In this document: positions 52,900-64,000 of the stretch, in pieces
Layout of the letters: each line of letters opens with the position of its first letter
Numbering within the stretch: position 1 is the stretch's first letter
Assembly (NCBI GenBank): GCA_025531455.1
Contig: JAMYHL010000085.1
Coordinates: 93,259 to 157,258, forward strand
DNA length: 64,000 nucleotides
Source of the DNA: Apiotrichum sp. Y4204
Lineage: Eukaryota > Basidiomycota > Tremellomycetes > Trichosporonales > Trichosporonaceae
Direction of reading: 5' to 3'
Translations under genes and position numbers: made by a program
Notes under the pieces: generated by a model
What the model saw: only the letters and a program-made list of their open reading frames with translations
Told to the model about the DNA's origin: nothing
The model's database searches: none

Positions 52900-54919
52900 A
52901 TGTCGAAGCAGCCCGTCACCGTCCCTTGCCAGGTGGGTCTATTTGAGGGGGACCCATGGTTTCCGACTCTTAATCGGCTCTGATAGACCAACTAACTTTT
53001 CCAGTACAAGACCGGCAAAACTCTTGGAAGGTAAGTGGGATTGTGTGCAGCCAAGACCCCCCGAAGAGCTTAATGCTGACAACACAGTGGAACTTAGTGC
53101 GTTCACACCATCAGGGTCTGGTAGACCCTCCTCTCCCAATTGCTCGTGGTCATAGCCGATTACGATGGGGATTATGTCAAGTTACTAACACATTACAGCG
53201 CTGTCGTTAAAGAATGTGTTCACATCAAGGTATGCACGTCTGCTTGAGCGAAGACTGACGTCCCAGACTGGCCAGTATTACGCGTGCAAGGTTCTCAACA
53301 AGAAGTTTCTCACTGTAGGTCTATTCACCGCTTAATCCTCACCGCTTCGTTCCACTGACCATCGCAGGGCCGCGAACACATGGTGTGTATTTTCGTCATA
53401 CATTCCTCCATGAAACTGACAAAGGAATAGGTCCGCAATGAGATCAACATCCTCAAGAAGGTTTCGGCGGGCCACCCCAACATCGTCCAGCTCCACGACT
53501 TCTTTGAGACCAGCCACAACCTCTATGTGCGTACTCACGTTGAACATAACTACTCGTCCGCAGCTGGGATTATGGACTCTAACCTGATTAGCTCGTGTTC
53601 GATCTCTGCACAGGCGGAGAGCTGTTTGACCGCATTTGCGCACGTGGCAGCTACTATGAGAAGTAGGTCTTACCGTGAAAAATCACCGCTGACAGTTAGG
53701 GATGCTGCCAACATTGTTCGCACTATCGTGGACGCCGTCAAATACCTTCACGACCAGGGTATCGTCCACCGTGACTTGAAACCTGAGAACATTCTGTTCA
53801 AGTCGAAGGCCGAAGACGCGGAGCTCATGCTCGCCGACTTTGGCGTGAGTGCCTCGAGACAAATGAAGGCTTACATTGCAGCTGTCCAAGGTGCTTGACG
53901 AAGAGAACTTCTCCATCCTTACAACTACCTGTGGAGTGAGTCATCCGACAAGTATTAGAGCTGATATACCAGACCCCAGGCTACATGTCTGTGAGCACGA
54001 AGCGACTTGTATTGCGGATATCCGCTGACATCTAGCCTGAGATTTTTAAGAAGGCCGGTCACGGAAAGCCTGTTGATATCTGGGCCATTGGCGTTATCAC
54101 GTATGTGTCGCGCTCTCCTCCCTCATGTGTGCCGTCAATTTGCCTAACTCACTATCCAGTTACTTCCTCCTCTGCGGATACACGCCATTCGACCGTGACT
54201 CGCAGTACGAGGAGATGCAGGCAATCTGCAATGGGGACTATAAGTTTGCCCCCGCAGAGTTTTGGGTTGGTGTCTCAGACACTGCGAGGAGCTTTGTGTC
54301 CGCTTGCCTCACTGTTGATCCGACAAACCGCCCGACAGCACTTGAGCTCCTCAACCACCCCTGGCTCAAGCTCCACGACACTCCTTCCGTCCAGGACCCT
54401 GCCAGCGCAACGGGTGCCTCAGTGAACCTTCTCCCCAACGTCAAGAAGGCGTTCGATGCAAAGAAGACTTGTGAGTGTGAATCTCCACTGAATCCCGTGA
54501 CTTGTTGTTGTGGTCTGGCCCGATGTTATCATCGCCATCGTGCCCGTGACAGCCAACGACCAGAGTGAGATGAGAAGGCACAAGACCTACCGCTGGAACG
54601 CAACTTATCCCTTACTACCTTCCTCCATGCCCGTGTGCCCGCTCGCACTTGGGCTGCCTGCCAATGCTACATGTCAGGTGCATTGCTAACACTCAGTCCG
54701 TCGTGCGGTTCTTGGTATGATGGCCGTCCACAGGCTACAGGACAGCTCCCAGCAGCACGCCGGTGCGGAGCGTACGCCTGCCGAGAACGAAAAGCTCAAG
54801 GCCGAAGTTGCGATGTTCAAGGCCGAAGCCGAGCGGGTGAGTCACAGCATGTGGCAATATGCGGCCGCGCTGACATATTGCAGGAGGACGTGAAGGAGGT
54901 GCTCGCTGCGCAAGGCTAA
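52900..54919 (+). CDS. CMK1: Calcium/calmodulin-dependent protein kinase (CaMKI type)
   Basis: Fifteen exons: 52900-52932, 53005-53030, 53088-53096, 53199-53229, 53267-53314, 53368-53382, 53431-53526, 53592-53662, 53700-53844, 53882-53935, 53973-53990, 54036-54100, 54160-54470, 54697-54836 and 54884-54919, for 365 aa. All phases agree and rebuild a complete kinase: GSGTYAVVKEC Gly loop, Lys41 in YYACK, HRD at 133-135, DFG at 156-158, the activation loop TTTCGTPGYMSPE with a Thr in the position targeted by CaMKK, and the [19 protein letters not shown] helix. The C-terminal [21 protein letters not shown] matches the CaMKI autoinhibitory/calmodulin-binding segment, then a short coiled tail. Unusual features are a 9-nt third exon encoding part of the Gly loop, and exons of 15 and 18 nt. 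The kinase should be calcium-regulated and cytosolic. Confidence 0.92.
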
Positions 54920-57900
54920 AATACTTTGGTCCTCTTGTCCTCCATACTCTGATCCTTCCCCGCTATGCGGTAGGGTGGAGTATACGCGTTGATCGTACAG
55001 CAGGAACTGTAGAATCTGGATGCAGAGTTAACTATGCCGTCCGAAGCCGAGCAAATTAGAACAACGTGGATGCTCGTCGAAGCAGGATACCCCCTCGAAG
55101 AAACAACGTGGTGACAACTGACAAACTCGTGCTACATAGGCGCCAAAACGCAGCTGAAATCCCCTGAATGTGGACGCTCAGCTAGAGCTCTGCGTATTAG
55201 TGAACGATGGGAACAATCAGCCGCCCTTGTCACAGCTTGGTCATCGCTTAGTACTTGATCATACCCGCGTGACATTCTCAAATTTGCGTCAACAAGCACT
55301 TCAACGCTGCCCTCATACGACGCCATGCTCAGAACGAGATTCTGCAGACGGGTGGCAGACAACCTACCGACTACTCTGACAAGCTTTGAGGACTGGGAAT
55401 GTCCTTCGAACTAACTCAACTCGGACCCTCTTATCAGGCTACGCGAGATCATGTCAGTGACTTCGTATCGGCATCAGAAAGCTGTCAGTGGGAACATATG
55501 TCGTATCGCCGTCCACTCATTGGTGACCAAACTACCATGACTGTGTGAGGCACAACCGCACTTGACGCCCGGGGGCAGAGTATCCGTTTCCCCTTTCCCG
55601 AATGCTTCGCAAGGCATCGTTCTGGAGATGAAGCTGAGGTTTGGGCTAGCTTTCAGCACGACAACAGATCAGAAGGCCAAAGGGCCAGGAACTTGACCGG
55701 TATCAGCCACTCACATGTGGTGCCTCGGCCATTATCGTCCGGGCCCGTTGCGGCATACCCATCTCGTGATGGCAGTCCGCCCTTTACTGTACCGCTGAGC
55801 CACTGCTCGGACCAGGGCATCCCGTGATACACACCGGGGTCGGAAAGTGCCTTGTTCCTTGAGGACCTCGAGGAACTGGTTCACTTGGGCGAGGCACCGG
55901 GAGACAGTGTGTAGGGTAGGTACCACAACGCAAGTCGGGCGGAACCTGGGCCTCGTCGCCCTTCTTGGTATGCTGCGCAACGGTGCAACGCATTTGTTGC
56001 TGTTGTTGAAAAGAAACGGCAAGTGCGAGCATGGCCGCGCAATTGCAACTGGCCAGGCTCCGCCCACACAGTGACACGCTCTGGCAACAGGCAACCCAGC
56101 GCACCAGGTGTGTGCCGGGCCCGACCCGAAGCGTGAGTGAACCCACAATTCATAGCGGGCAAGCGTGTACGAAGCCCTGCGACGGCAGAGTCTGAAGCGC
56201 GGAACGAGACGTCCAGAGCGTCTGGAGCGAGCCTGGTCCGAGGATCCGTGGGGCTGGAATCTGGACCCGAACAGAATGCCATAAACGACGATCGTCTAGG
56301 GTCAGCTAGCGCCAGGGGAGATCGGTTCGTGCTTCCCGCGTACATTCTGCCCTAATGCCGTGTCACTGCAGACGCGACAGACATGTTTTCGTCTGTGGAT
56401 CGTCGGATCTCGGATCGCCGAACCGCGCATTCCTTAGCTTGTGCAGTCAGTCATTGGCTTATGCAATTGTGTGGCTGCTATTGGCTTATGTGATTGTGGC
56501 GGGGCGAGCGAGGTCGTCGGCTGCTGTGAGAGTGCCATCGTCACTTTGTAGGAGGCCAACAAACTCCCTCTGTCCATCTCCGGTATACGGGCACGCTAAC
56601 CAAACCCCGAAGGGAGTGCAGCTCCGTGCCCGTGTGCGTCCCGAGAGAAGGCTTTCTGGTGACGTTGGTGCTGGACATACCGGCGACATATGCAGAGCCG
56701 TCCCTCAGCTGCCGTTATGTCTGTTGCCATGATCCACTGGGGCTGCCTGTAGAGTTGTGCACTCCTCGTCGTCATCCCTCTGAACTTGAAGAAATCTCAT
56801 GCAATGCTGAAACTGAACGCCTTGGTCCTGCCAAGGTGAGACATCATTATTGTTCGCCATCCCGCCCTACTTACGAGGCCCTGCACGGTGCAACCAGAGT
56901 TTGCTTTTTCTCAGGCTAGACATAAATAAACTCTATGCTAGACAAATTAAGCTCAATCGCCCGAGCGCGTTGTTACGTGGCCTTCTTACCTGAGAATCGT
57001 GATGCGGGGTCCTGTTCCGTAAAGGCGAGCGCAGCTTACGGGGTGTTGTCTCTTGCATTATTGACAGCTCGTCTATCACCCTCTCGCTCATTCCTTTTAT
57101 ATTTCGGGTATCTGTTTATTTTCCTGCGCCTGTCTCTTCTCCTAGCCCTCCGGTGTGCTTCCTCCCTGGTGTGGGTCTGTGAGACACGCAGTCTCGTAAC
57201 TGAGACAAATGGCGTTGAGAAAGATTCTGTGACTGACGCCACCCTCTGATACGTAGGCGTTCCAGCGCGAACTCACAAAGACGGCGGTTACCTAGGAAGC
57301 AGTGCCAGAATAGTGGGAACTGGGCCCACAAGAGGTGAGGAGGCGTAAGATGGCCGAGCAAAGGGGCAAACCATGAAAGAGGCAGAAGGGGAATCTCACC
57401 CAGGACAGCCTCGCATTCCGCTACAGCGACACACCGGCAAGGTGGTGTCGACATCGGCCATCGATCATCAAGCACGCCCTCAAAATCGGACCGCCGCCTT
57501 TTTTGTTGAGCTCCCACTCCCGGCCAGAGCGGTTCATGGAATTGCATATTGTCTCCCAGCCATGGCGCACTGCCCTGCGGGCCGTATTGTGGTGAATCTT
57601 CTACCTGATACGAGATCTGGTGCACGGAATGTGGCGATGGTCACCGACTAATTCGGAACTACACTTCCACCTGTCACAAGAAAAGCAAGCAAGCCTGTCC
57701 AGTCTAACTTATCGATTACTTTGAGAAACACAGGAGCGCAAGCAGGCCGTGATTTGTAAGCGGTTGTTTGGTTCCCAAAATGCCATGGAGACTACTGTGA
57801 TGGCTCACGGTCCATCAACCCAGTCCCGGTGCTGGACAAGGGAAATATTGTCAGCGTCGAGTGGCGAGGTGTACTGTACAACATAGCAGGTACCCGCTTG

Positions 57901-58452
57901 TGCCATGCCGAGCTGTTGAATTGAACAGTGCGCTCTATATCAGGTCCTGCAGCAGTTCTGAGCTATTGGATAGCCCTTGTATTGTATACAGGACACAGGT
58001 ACATAGGAGCTGAATGCAGCAATTTTGTCGGCAACTCCTATCATATCCTTGGGAAGTGAGGACATGCCGTATGACTGTGCCTCGAGGCACGCCAGCCTCC
58101 TGGACCAGTCTCCTGGATTCCAAGACTGCGCATAAGAGGTTTAGGGCTACACAGGCTACAATAAGAGGTGGTATGCCAAAGAATAAAAATAATAAAGCGA
58201 AAGTCTGACGTAGGACCAAAGAGCTATGAGGGTGACGATTCGACGGGAATGTAAAGCGAGGGTATCTGGCATCTTAAATGCCATAGTAAATATCCGCAGA
58301 CATGACCAAGGTAGATGAGGACGATGAGACGGGACTGAAAATGAGATGAGGAAACTTTTACGCAGAAATGCAGTATCAACTGAGGGTACTTTGCAACCGA
58401 GAGGTATCATGAACCAGGGTGGCTGATGGCAATATGGTATACCCATCTAGTT
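54920..58452. other. Gene-poor spacer of 3.5 kb
   Basis: No coding sequence supported on either strand. Open stretches of up to ~170 codons exist but lack domains, signal peptides or compatible splice partners. No tRNA or repeat family recognised. Confidence 0.55.
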
Positions 58453-60620
58453 CTAAAGCTCCCACGCGCGGAAAACTCCTTGCGGTGTTTGTGCTTGGGA
58501 TGGCTGAGCAGGCGGCTGCTGTTGATGCGGCGAATGATGAGAACGTTGGGGAGACGATGGAAGCGGCGGTGGCGGATACGACGCATGACGGCCGACCGAC
58601 GTCGGCTGATGTGATTGCAGGGCAGGGGGTCCTGGAGGTGCTGAGCGTCGCCAGTCTTCGTCACGCGCACGCTCCCACTCTCGGTCCCGTTCGTGCATTC
58701 TTTCGCGATCATCTCGCAAATCAGACGGACCACGAAATTCCCGAAATTCCCGCGGATCGCGGGGCTCAAGACGATCACGAGAGTCTCGCTCACGAAAGGT
58801 GTGATCCCGAGGGCCTCCATATCCGGGAGGCGGAGGGTACGAAGAATATGGTCGAGGATAGTGAGGAGGGCTGGGAGACGTACGTAAAGGCATCGGACCT
58901 GGATAGCTTGCTGACCCGCTAGAAGTGTGACCCGCTCGAAAGGGAAACGTGGAAGGTGGTGCCCGAGATCCAGGACCTACATGACCTAGAAATGGCGGTG
59001 GTTGTCCGGTAACAGACGGAGGAGGGCCGCCAGTGGTGGGCCCTGACAGAGACCGATAAGGATAGGGAAGCGCGTCCGACCGTTCTCGTTCTCGCTCACG
59101 CAGGGAGGAAATATCGGCCTGCGCCGCGACGGAAGAGAAGGAGGAGAGGGCGTGCGGTGGCGGAGGTGGAAGCGGCGTCGAAGGGGTTGTTGGGAACTGT
59201 GCCACACGACGAGGAGTTTCGGAGGGCAAGTCCTTGGGCGACACAAGAAGGCACGAAACGACCAGATAAATCTGTCCCAACGTCTCTGGTTGCCACAAAT
59301 TCCCGCCCAGTCCGCCGCCGAGATGGAGGCGAACATTGAACATCGAATACCCAATATCAGCCCGATGGAATCGCACATTCTGGTGAGGATATGGCTCGGG
59401 CATGCCTATTGCGGGAGATAAGAGGTCGCGTTCGTTCTGGTTCATAATCGCGGCGTGCGTTTCCCTACTACTTTGGAGCGATGAGGGAAGATGAGGGACG
59501 GCCAAAAGTCGTGATCGCTCCATTTCTATCAAGTGGCGGTCCGAGGGTTGAAGCCAATCAAGAAAACTCATGTTAACAAACTCGTGAGGGAGGACCCCGG
59601 TAAGGGGAAACGAATTGGAGGTCGCGCGTAAAACTTTCAAATCTGTCGAACAAAACAACGTGAACATGAGATCTTCTGGCGCAGGACTGGCTGGACGCAT
59701 GGTGGCAGTGGCCGGTGCTGAAGTTGGGTACGGGCTCATTGATGACGAGGTAGACTGGGCTGAGCGCACAACGCTAGCAAGTGATCCCGGACGAGGAGGT
59801 GACGGTGGGCGCGGCAGCACAGACACTCCCGGCAGCTGTTGAGGACTTGTGGTGAAAGCCTGATGACTAGGTTCATAACCAGAGGGTCCTTTCCACTTTC
59901 CTCCAACAGTGTGGTCATCCGAGGGAGCAAGACGAGGCCGCTGGTAAGGCTCCGACGGTGTCTTATTGACCTTGGGACGCCCCCGTTTCTTGTGCTAAAC
60001 ATAGGTGATCAGCTCAAGAGCACACACAGCGTGGCGCCCAAACTTTAGGGGTCGGCCGCCATCTGACTTACGGGAACATCTTCACATTGGTCCTCCTTGC
60101 CCACTGTCACACACCGCTTGCACGGACGCGCCACATCACATGCCAAATGCGCCCGTTTACATGGCCCACATGCACTTGAAACGTTTGCTTTCCCGCCCAC
60201 TCGTTTAACTGCAGGGGCCGCAGTCATCGTCGTCGCTGCCGTTGTGGTTGGAGATGACGACGGCACAGTCGTGTGACTACTACTAGTAGGTCTACCAGAT
60301 GAATCGTGTGGAGGGTATGACCGTCGTTGTGGCGACAAGTGAGGGTGGGCCAGTTGTCGAGGAGGCGATGGGTCTTGTCTGGAGATAAGGCGAGCCTCTG
60401 GGCTCGACGGGTATGGTTGACGCGACGGGTATTCCGAATGCTGCTCTGATTTCCAAGGGTACGATGGACGATCGCGGTCATGGTAATGGGGCGAGGAAAG
60501 CTCGGACGCTGCTGTTACTGAAGGCGATTTTGCAGCTGCAGAGCTGGAAGGGCCCGGTTCTCCAAGAATCGGACGAGCCCCAGGACCGTCAAATCCAGCG
60601 CCCCGAGGCTGGCGCTGCAT
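58453..60620 (-). CDS. Zn(II)2Cys6 plus PAS-domain regulator, ERT1/Rds2-like
   Basis: Two exons on the minus strand, 60620-60072 and 59994-58453, for 696 aa. The zinc cluster begins SSACGPCKRAHLACD and its cysteines are at 151, 154, 161, 167, 170 and 179 (C-x2-C-x6-C-x5-C-x2-C-x8-C). CKRAHLACD..RPCKRC is the form found in the ERT1/Rds2/AcuK group of gluconeogenic regulators. The intron falls right after the cluster, and the second exon opens HKKRGRPK, an AT-hook-like element. A PAS domain follows (about residues 270-400, with EDLMFTLFCSTDLKVLRATSNSF and FLDWLQPSDR), as in that group. The C-terminal half is a Pro/Ser/Arg-rich disordered tail longer than usual, including an ER/DR-rich charged stretch. 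Inferred role: a nuclear regulator of carbon-source switching. A Met at 60677 in the same frame could extend the N-terminus by 19 residues. Confidence 0.85.
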
Positions 60621-63600
60621 GACGGAGGGAAAGCACAACGAAAAGTGACTGATTTGCTTGCTGAAACACAATGTCAAGTGCTCTCGAGGTAATGGAGGAA
60701 TCGCACCAGATGCGTGGCCCGTACTTCAATACACGCCTGAATTTTGCCGAGACGTCCAGATTTTAGAAAGGATCTAGCCCAGAGATCACTCAGATGCTGG
60801 CAGTTCTGCACTATACCCAGTCGGCCACCGGGAACGGATCGCGTTCCGTGCAGTTGGGATCTAGGTCCAGTTGTGGACTGAGGGTGACCGGGGGCTTAGG
60901 GCGTCTGAAGGGACCGAAAGGGTTTGGCGTCGGCGGATTACTCGGAAGAATGAGGTCAGGAATGGGTATCTTGTGACTCCCAACCAACGGAGCGAGAATG
61001 GCAGAAGTCGCAGTGCGGAGAGCAAACGTCTAACAATCGCGGAATGAAGTCCGGGAGAGAAGGAAAGGGAGCAGAGTACGGAGTAGTTTGTGGACCGGGG
61101 AAGCGAATTGTTCGTGGCTCGGGTCCAGGGTTCGGAGGGAGTACCTTTGCGCCAGGGTGCAGCACCGTATGGGCTGAAGTCTGTTCGCCACGGACTTGTT
61201 TCGTGTATGAAGAACCGGGCGATGAGAAAACGTGCTGATGCCGCGCAGCCAGGCGTCGGTGGCGTGTGGGTAACTGTACGAGAGTGGGATACGATCAAAT
61301 CTCGTCCAGATGCGATAACCGAAAGAACAGAGCTGTGAGGAAGGAGAGTGTGGTAATAGCGGCGTTGGCTGTTAAGCTTGTGCCTCCCCTCCAGAGTTGT
61401 GAAGACTCGAATTGGGTCAACTCCTACGTGCGGGCTATTGTCTCGTGGGCCGGAATTTCATAGAAACAAACTATTTGTGTCAGCATCAAGACCCGGCAGC
61501 CGGCTGTTTAGAGTTGGAGAACTCACCTTGTCAGGTAAGCGTACAAAGCAGTAAGGTGCGCAGTAGCTCCTCGCCTGCGTCCTTGGTGAACGTAGAGCAA
61601 TTCTTGGCCCAGGATGAGGCGGCTCGATGGCAATGTCCAAGAAATCTGGTATTCGTTCTCAGTATTGGTGTCTGCTAGAGGCAAGGGCAATGCAAGAGAA
61701 TGTCCGACGAAGAGGTGTCAGCGAAACGATCGACCGGTAACAGGGTGGAGGGCGATTTGAGGTGTGGAGATGAGAGTGTACGTGTGCGGATTGTGTGTGT
61801 GTGTATGTGTGTGTGAAAGGGTGAGGGGAGCGTGTGTGTCTTTACAGTGAGATAAAGATGCGCAATGGTTTCTGTGTGTACAATGTACAACAGATTGAGT
61901 TGAACGGCCCGACGCAACTCGGACTGGTAAACAGAAACACGAGAGAATGGAGTGACGATATGATGATGAGGCAGGGGGGAGACAAGTTCGGAAGCTGTTA
62001 GGTGATCGGCTGTGCTGCATGTGCTGCAGTTCCAAACATTTGGCTGAAACGCCTGACGAGTATGTGATGTGCGCTGCCACTCGCAAGCACAAAGAAACCG
62101 CAACAAGTCGCTGCGCGTTGCAGATGTTGCTTGGACGTTGCTTGGCGTGAGTGCGGTGATGGATGGGATCTTGAGATCGGGGAATGCCAAAAAGACAGGG
62201 CGGCTTTGAGAGAGCGTGCGGCAAACGAGTAAGGGTCGGAGGAATGGAGTGGCTGCCCAAGGGCAACGTCGGCGACGAGCGGCGTGATGGTGGCTTGCGA
62301 GAGGCGTTGAGGAGGCGTTCCAAGGCGCTTCTGGCGCTTCTTGCCAGCAAAGGGATGGTGACCAGGAAAAGGGGAAAGCAAGGAGAGAGATGGGGCAAGT
62401 AGTAATGTGGGACAAGGTAGCAGGAAAAGCGAAGCAGAATGAACCGGCTGTTGCGGAACGTGCTTTTTGGGAGAGTCGGAAGAGGAAGGGTCTCTGCAGA
62501 GCTTGGGAGAGCACGGAGCCGTGTGTTCAGGACCCGTTTGTCTGCAACACCGATGACAACTAACGCCACTTTGGGAGCAGTATGCTCAACACACAAGGTG
62601 CAAGGAACAAACTACCCAAGTCGACAGACTGCGAAGGTGGGGGGCAAGAGGTGGAATTGTCGGTCAACAGTCGAGTCGGCTGGAAACGGACGAGAAGGGT
62701 GGAGAGGAGACTGCGAGACCAAGGAAAGGGGATAATGGGAACACGAGGAACACCTTACCTCACAAGATTGCGAGATCGATTTTGTCGATTGCAAGAGTGC
62801 AAATTCTTGCGGTCGTTGCTTGCACAAATGAGGTCGTCGCGGCTGGCTCCAATGATGCACAAGGTGTTTGTTGAAAAGAGGAGAAGCAAGAACGCAAACC
62901 ACACGTTGGTGTCATCTGCTCATTTCGATGGCAGGTAAACAGCATGGACGTCGCTGTTGCACCCACATTGCGCACACCCACAGTTTGCGCGCCGTCTCGG
63001 CGCGCAGCAGCAGCAGCAGTAGTAGCAGCGGTAGCGGCGGCGACGGCGGCAGCGGCAGGAGGCTCTGCTGCTGCACGGGGGGGGGGGGGGGGGGGGGGGA
63101 GGGGGGAGGGAGGGAACATGGGCCAGACCAAAATGCGTCCACACTTTTGGCAAGGGACAAGGGACGGATGGAGTGCGTTGCATTTTTGTACGTATACGCA
63201 GGGTAAGCCTGCGAGGCCGGACGTTCCATGAATGTGCCTCGATTTCTGCTCCTGAAGCTTGTTCCCTCCGCCCCTCCTCCCTGGTCCAGTGCACCGGCAC
63301 CAACTCCCGTCTGTCCACAAAGCCGGCAAGGCCACAAGGCCGCAAGCCCGACAGTGCGCCAGCGACCAAACTTCGGGCTGCCCCTTATCCTCCTCCTTAT
63401 TATTAAAATCAGCCAGATCCTGGCCGGCCACGGCTGGCCCCGGCGGGCCTGGCTGGCTAGCTGGCTAGAATGGCCCGCCTGGCCCGCTGGCTGCGTGTCT
63501 GTGCCGAAAGCGGCCACCTAATAGTGAGTACGTGATGCCCATTATTACCATAGGAGCCGGCTGTTGCAGGTAATGTACTGTATGTACGGATGCCCAGGCA

Positions 63601-63896
63601 GCTGCTCAGGAACTGCTGTTTCTTTCTTCCTTTTTTTTTTTTTTTTCTTCTCCTCTCCCACACTTTCTGATCCTTTCCATTCTTCGGAGTCGCAGCTAGG
63701 CCTGTGAAGAGCAGTTGGCCCGCGTCTCTACTTGCATTGGCACACCGCTCTGTTGCTAACTCTCGATCGGAGCTGCACTGCTCGCACTGCCCTCGGACTT
63801 CCCGATTTCGCGCTGTCGGCCTGTCGGATTAGGCATCACCCCACACTCCCCCTTGTTTACCCCTGGTCCCTATTGATCCTCTTCAGACCTTCTTCT
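60621..63896. other. Spacer of 3.3 kb with microsatellites and homopolymers
   Basis: Upstream of the Zn2Cys6-PAS gene. The minus-strand C/T- and CA-rich part (61675-62600) may be a long leader. It contains a (TG)n/TGTA microsatellite near 61790-61815, a CAG/GTA/GGC trinucleotide region near 63005-63058, a G23 homopolymer (63077-63099) and a T-rich run at ~63630-63646. Long open stretches on the minus strand (62760-63517) come from these repeats and are not supported as genes. Confidence 0.55.
63077..63099. repeat. G23 homopolymer
   Basis: Twenty-three consecutive G directly after a trinucleotide-rich stretch and followed by more G blocks. A strong candidate for slippage and for length error in sequencing. 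Confidence 0.85.
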
Positions 63897-64000
63897 ATGG
63901 TTCAGAAGTCTCTCATCTTACCGGCAACCAAGCCGGCACAGTTACGTTCGGGCTTTACGGCTGCACAGAAGATGCATCGGACACTACCCCGGACACGGCA
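63897..64000 (+). CDS. Possible 5' end of a gene running off the window
   Basis: An ATG after a C/T-rich leader opens a frame that stays open to the window end (begins MVQKSLILPATKPAQLRSG). At 34 codons it cannot be identified. It is listed only because leader composition and frame are compatible with a gene start. Confidence 0.25.
   Translation, partial: MVQKSLILPATKPAQLRSGFTAAQKMHRTLPRTR

Noticed and set aside
61675..62596. Minus-strand frames of 279 and 292 codons upstream of the Zn2Cys6-PAS gene
   Set aside because: Two overlapping frames are both open because of C/T- and CA-rich sequence; neither shows a domain. More likely a leader region.
63005..63058. CAG-rich tract considered as a polyglutamine exon
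   Set aside because: Too interrupted, in no supported frame, and continuous with the G homopolymer.
62760..63517. Minus-strand frames with Ala, Pro and Cys runs
   Set aside because: They are translations of the trinucleotide and G23 repeats.
1..64000. CRISPR arrays, bacterial operons, Shine-Dalgarno sites, prophage or insertion sequences
   Set aside because: None seen; the spliceosomal introns, tRNA intron and gene families are eukaryotic. No transposase, reverse transcriptase or LTR pair was recognised by eye.

Overview
The window is nuclear DNA from a GC-rich, intron-rich fungus, most likely a basidiomycete yeast of the Tremellomycetes (Trichosporonales/Tremellales type). The reasons are very short spliceosomal introns (mostly 33-60 nt, GTGAGT/GTACGT donors, CTGAC/CTAAC branch sites close to the acceptor), up to 15 exons in a gene, basidiomycete-style GPI wall proteins, a Cps1-like glycosyltransferase, fungal Zn(II)2Cys6 factors and a tRNA-Phe whose intron pairs with its anticodon. 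The organism is inferred from these features, not from a database search. I joined exons by hand and checked reading phase at every junction.

Left part (1-19 kb): secreted and surface proteins with wide spacers. Two neighbouring genes (365-2935 and 4835-5440) share a six-cysteine C-terminal domain followed by a GPI-like tail; the first also carries a long Lys/Glu repeat stalk. Next come a Kre9-like GPI protein (7565-9152), a reverse-strand gene that reads in one frame from a 7-TM fungal rhodopsin/PTH11-like domain into a 12-TM FucP/FHS transporter (13140-9435), a small Thr/Pro-rich secreted protein (16563-17033) and a collagen-like secreted protein (18548-19156).

Middle (20.7-36 kb): denser and housekeeping. 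It holds a 1,242-aa coiled-coil protein, an Mpv17/PMP22 membrane protein with nine exons, a 75-aa ORF, a CutC homologue, an intron-containing tRNA-Phe(GAA), a small Cys/His-domain membrane protein, Tel2, a PAC3-like proteasome chaperone divergent from Tel2, and a Cps1-like family 2 glycosyltransferase. A gene-poor stretch of about 4.3 kb follows.

Right part (40-64 kb): a three-gene sugar module, with an MFS sugar transporter (-) and a ribokinase (+) diverging from a shared 517-bp promoter and a Zn(II)2Cys6 regulator (-) ending 53 bp from the ribokinase. The shared promoter contains a perfect 20-bp palindrome with a CACCGGCCGGTG core, and a 10/12 match lies 72 bp upstream of the regulator. Then come NOC3 divergent from a Qc-SNARE, the kinetochore protein Mis14/Nsl1, a 15-exon CaMK-type kinase, and a Zn(II)2Cys6-PAS regulator of the ERT1/Rds2 type. 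The spacers at 54.9-58.4 and 60.6-63.9 kb show no gene I can support.
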